Below are positions 35,850 to 38,195 of a stretch of DNA of 38,195 bases, piece after piece (the first letter of the stretch is position 1; every line of letters begins with the position of its first letter). The translations under genes and the position numbers were made by a program. A model generated the notes under the pieces. The model ran no database searches, had not been told where the DNA came from, and was given only the letters and a program-made list of their open reading frames with translations. Source of the DNA: Treponema sp. (GTDB lineage: Bacteria > Spirochaetota > Spirochaetia > Treponematales > Breznakiellaceae); contig JAITLC010000007.1 of NCBI GenBank assembly GCA_031278095.1, forward strand, positions 1 through 38,195, given 5' to 3'.

Positions 35850-36928
35850 GATGAGGCCTCCTTCTTTTTGCCGGTAAGACGATTTACAAGTTTTTCCAGA
35901 AGAGGCCGGTAGATATTTTGCGCCGCCACAAAGAGGATGATGAGGGCGATGAGTACCCCTCCCAGTTCCCGGGGGATCTGGAGTCTGATCTGCAACCCAA
36001 GCTGGGCTCCTTGCCGTATTCCCGCAAGAATGAATGCCACAATTACTACACCCATGGGGTGGGAACCACCGAGGAGAGCTACGGATAATCCGTCGAATCC
36101 CAGGCCGGAGGAGAAGCCTGTCATGATCCGGTGATAGTTTCCCAGAATTTCAAGACTTCCCGCAAGACCGGCCAGCATAGCGCCCATGACGATGGTCTTC
36201 AATATTACTCTATCGGATTTGATGCCTCCATAGCGGGCAAAACCGGGAGCTTCACCTACCATGCGCAGTTCATAACCTGCAGGACTGCGCCACACGTAAA
36301 AATACACTAATACTGCACAGACAATGGCGATCATAAAGGCGATGCCCCAGCGGGAACCGCGGACGAACTGGAAAAGCCAGAGAGTCTGGGGGATCACGGC
36401 GGACTGGGCCTTCTGCCCCGCATCCGCCCGGAGGGGGAATGCCACCATATATTCAAGTACCAAAACAGCGATACTGTTGAGCATGATCGAAGATATGATC
36501 TCGTTTACCCCAAGTTTTACCTTGAGAATACCCGGGATTATCCCGTAAATACCTCCTGCCAGCATTGACAGTATAAGTATAAGGGGAATGAGTACCGGAG
36601 CAGGCAGATGGAGTGACGCTCCAAGCCAGGCGGCAACAATGGCTCCCGCTACATACTGCCCTTCCTGGGCGATGCTGAAAACCCCTACCCTGAAACCGAG
36701 CATGGCGGCAAGACCGTTCAGAATGAGGGGTGTTGAATTGGCCAAGGTGATGAACAGGGGCCATACTTTTCCCGATACCCCGAAACCGCTTCCAAAAAGA
36801 ACTCCGAAGGCTGAAAACGGCGAAACTTTAGTGATGGCGATAAGCAGGGATGCGCAAAAAATCCCCAAAAATATCGCCGTAAGGGGAATGAGGGAGGAAA
36901 GCAATAGCTGTCTGCGGTCACGGTTCAC
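35846..36928 (-). CDS. ABC transporter permease, nucleoside/BMP type (NupP-like)
   Basis: A 360-aa permease with about ten hydrophobic segments. It shows FVFGSGFGVSG-like loop residues, NSTPLILNGLAAMLGFRVGV and FSIAQEGQYVAGAIVAA, then KVKLGVNEIISSIMLNSIAV, characteristic of NupP/YufP. It starts with GTG (36928), which overlaps the end of the ATPase gene by 11 bp; GGGGG upstream may serve as the ribosome binding site. The partner permease follows with a 4-bp overlap. Together they import a nucleoside-like or sugar substrate. Confidence 0.92.
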   Translation of the reverse strand: MNRDRRQLLLSSLIPLTAIFLGIFCASLLIAITKVSPFSAFGVLFGSGFGVSGKVWPLFITLANSTPLILNGLAAMLGFRVGVFSIAQEGQYVAGAIVAAWLGASLHLPAPVLIPLILILSMLAGGIYGIIPGILKVKLGVNEIISSIMLNSIAVLVLEYMVAFPLRADAGQKAQSAVIPQTLWLFQFVRGSRWGIAFMIAIVCAVLVYFYVWRSPAGYELRMVGEAPGFARYGGIKSDRVILKTIVMGAMLAGLAGSLEILGNYHRIMTGFSSGLGFDGLSVALLGGSHPMGVVIVAFILAGIRQGAQLGLQIRLQIPRELGGVLIALIILFVAAQNIYRPLLEKLVNRLTGKKKEASS

Positions 36929-38195
36929 GGTATTGCCCCCCGGTCATAAGAAGCCCGATGTTTTTTTCGTTAATTTCATCACCTGTAAGTTCTCCCTGGA
37001 AGGCGCCGCCGAGCAGAACCTCTACCCGGTCACTTAGGGCTATAATCTCTTCCAGTTCTACCGATACCAACAGTATTGCTACACCCCTGTCCCGGTGATC
37101 GAGAAGCATCTGGTGAACAAATTCTATGCTCCCCACATCAAGACCCCGTGTGGGCTGGTTCACAACCAGAAGCACCGGATTGGAGGAAACTTCCCTGCCC
37201 AAAACGATCTTCTGCATGTTTCCGCCGGAAAGTTTTGCTACAGGGCCGCCGGCTGCGGCGCCGTATACCGAATAATCGGCAATTATCTTTTCAGCCCAGG
37301 CATTGCAGGCCGATGTATTAATCATCATTCCCTTGCGGAATCCGGACTTCCACTGGAAACCGAGCATCGTATTCTCCGCTATTGTGGCGGCAGGATTAAG
37401 ACCCATGTGGATGCGGTCTTCCGGTACATGGGCAAGACCCCGGAATCTTCTGCCCCGGACATCAAGTCCTGTTATATCTTCACCTTTAAGCCTGATCTTT
37501 CCTTCACTTACCGGCATAAGGCCTGCGATCCCCGAAACCAGGGCATCCTGACCGTTGCCGCTGACTCCTGCAACGCCTAAAATTTCTCCGGCACGGAGCG
37601 TAAAGGAAATATCCTTTAATGCCTTTACTCCCAGCTTGTCTTTAACAGTAAGACCCTGCACTTCCAGTACCGGTTCCCCGGGCCTTGCGGCAGTCTTGCT
37701 GATCCTGAACACAATTTCCCGGCCTACCATCATCTCGGCAAGATCTTTTGCATTGGTCTCTGCGGCGTTTCTGGTGGCAACCACCTTTCCCTTCTTCATT
37801 ACCGTAATGCGGTCTGCCACTTCAAGAACTTCCTTGAGTTTGTGGGAGATAAAGAAAATGGTAACTCCCCTCTTTGTAAGCTGTCTCAGGGTTTTCAGAA
37901 AAGGTTTTACTTCCTGCGGAGTAAGGACTGCGGTAGGTTCATCAAGGATCAAGATACTTATCTCGCGTGCCAGCATTTTTAGAATTTCCAGCCGCTGGAG
38001 AAGGCCGACAGGAAGACTTCCTGCAATGGCAGAAGGGTTTATAGGAAGACCGTATTTTTTTTGAAGTTCTTTAACAAAGGTAATTTCTTCCTTATGGTTC
38101 AAAAAACCATAACGGGTTTTTTCGATACCCAGGAGTATATTTTCTGTTACGGTGAATGAATTTACTGTCTTGAAGTGCTGATGCACCATGCCGAT
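36918..38195 (-). CDS. ABC transporter ATP-binding protein, nucleoside/BMP type (NupO-like), 5' end outside window
   Basis: About 425 residues are visible; the N-terminal part with the first Walker A lies beyond the window edge, and the frame remains open to 38195 (IGMVHQHFKTVNSFTV). The tandem NBD layout matches NupO/YufO. First NBD: LPVGLLQRLEIL (usually VGQQQRVEIL) and Walker B ILILDEPTAVLTPQE, then ISHKLKEVLEVADRITVMKKG. Second NBD: a degenerate P-loop GVAGVSGNGQDAL, signature LSGGNMQK, and Walker B LLVVNQPTRGLD, lacking the catalytic Glu as usual in this family. It is the first gene seen of the operon; a BMP-type lipoprotein would be expected upstream, outside the window. Confidence 0.93.
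   Translation of the reverse strand: MGMVHQHFKTVNSFTVTENILLGIEKTRYGFLNHKEEITFVKELQKKYGLPINPSAIAGSLPVGLLQRLEILKMLAREISILILDEPTAVLTPQEVKPFLKTLRQLTKRGVTIFFISHKLKEVLEVADRITVMKKGKVVATRNAAETNAKDLAEMMVGREIVFRISKTAARPGEPVLEVQGLTVKDKLGVKALKDISFTLRAGEILGVAGVSGNGQDALVSGIAGLMPVSEGKIRLKGEDITGLDVRGRRFRGLAHVPEDRIHMGLNPAATIAENTMLGFQWKSGFRKGMMINTSACNAWAEKIIADYSVYGAAAGGPVAKLSGGNMQKIVLGREVSSNPVLLVVNQPTRGLDVGSIEFVHQMLLDHRDRGVAILLVSVELEEIIALSDRVEVLLGGAFQGELTGDEINEKNIGLLMTGGQYREP

Noticed and set aside
1-38195. tRNA or rRNA genes
   Set aside because: I scanned the intergenic stretches for cloverleaf patterns such as GGTTCGAATCC and for rRNA conserved blocks and saw none, but this was by eye only.

Overview
The window looks like a chromosomal segment of a Treponema-like spirochaete of roughly 50% GC. 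Three things point there. PheT is the short archaeal/eukaryal-type beta subunit, which spirochaetes carry. Several small exported proteins resemble spirochaete-restricted families. A BMP/Nup-type nucleoside ABC transporter is also present. Genus and species are inference, because no rRNA gene or other marker is in the window. I see no tRNA, rRNA, CRISPR array, phage or transposase gene.

Layout. 1-596 has no convincing gene and holds two inverted repeats. 597-2524 encodes a VanY-type D,D-carboxypeptidase lipoprotein and a metallo-beta-lactamase-fold hydrolase, which converges on a MATE transporter (2504-3976, minus). 4090-4681 is a decayed arsR/heavy-metal P-type ATPase locus. 4819-5460 is a small exported protein. 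A run on the minus strand follows: MATE 2, nfnA, nfnB and pheT (11329 down to 5545). 11737-14275 is a two-gene operon of a radical SAM/SPASM-like protein and a GT1 glycosyltransferase behind a leader with four predicted stem-loops. 14398-15915 (minus) is an exported transglutaminase-like protein. 16001-19474 is trxB, an exported NagZ-like glycosidase and a GNAT acetyltransferase, tightly coupled, followed by a separately promoted thioesterase. 24063-20068 (minus) carries a KdgK-like kinase, a pseudo-receiver/GHKL/cNMP-binding fusion with a 94-aa partner, and ddl. 24323-25920 is a DUF4143-type AAA ATPase and a small partner. 25928-30043 holds envelope proteins and a LarA homologue. 30151-31982 is a GFO/IDH/MocA oxidoreductase with a ThuA-like protein. 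38195-32064 (minus) is a nucleoside-type ABC transporter, an amidohydrolase and an FGGY kinase in one overlapping operon.

Two cross-cutting patterns stand out. First, two families of small palindromic repeats are scattered at gene borders: element 1, with ends like GAGCTTGTTCCAAAA, and element 2, with ends like CTAAGGAACCGCTGATT. In three places the repeat edge itself forms the stop codon of the neighbouring gene. In one place a repeat appears to be the whole 5' leader, and in another it lies inside a signal-peptide coding region. Second, several genes without a Shine-Dalgarno sequence have a sigma70-like -35/-10 pair with 17-nt spacing whose -10 lies only 6-9 nt before the start codon, which implies leaderless mRNAs (MATE 1, pheT, thioesterase, KdgK-like kinase).

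Functional themes are peptidoglycan metabolism (D,D-carboxypeptidase, NagZ, Ddl), NAD(P)H/ferredoxin and thiol redox balance (NfnAB, TrxB), sugar or sugar-acid use (KdgK, MocA, ThuA, LarA-like) and nucleoside-like substrate uptake. All function calls rest on reading motifs by eye; no database search was run.
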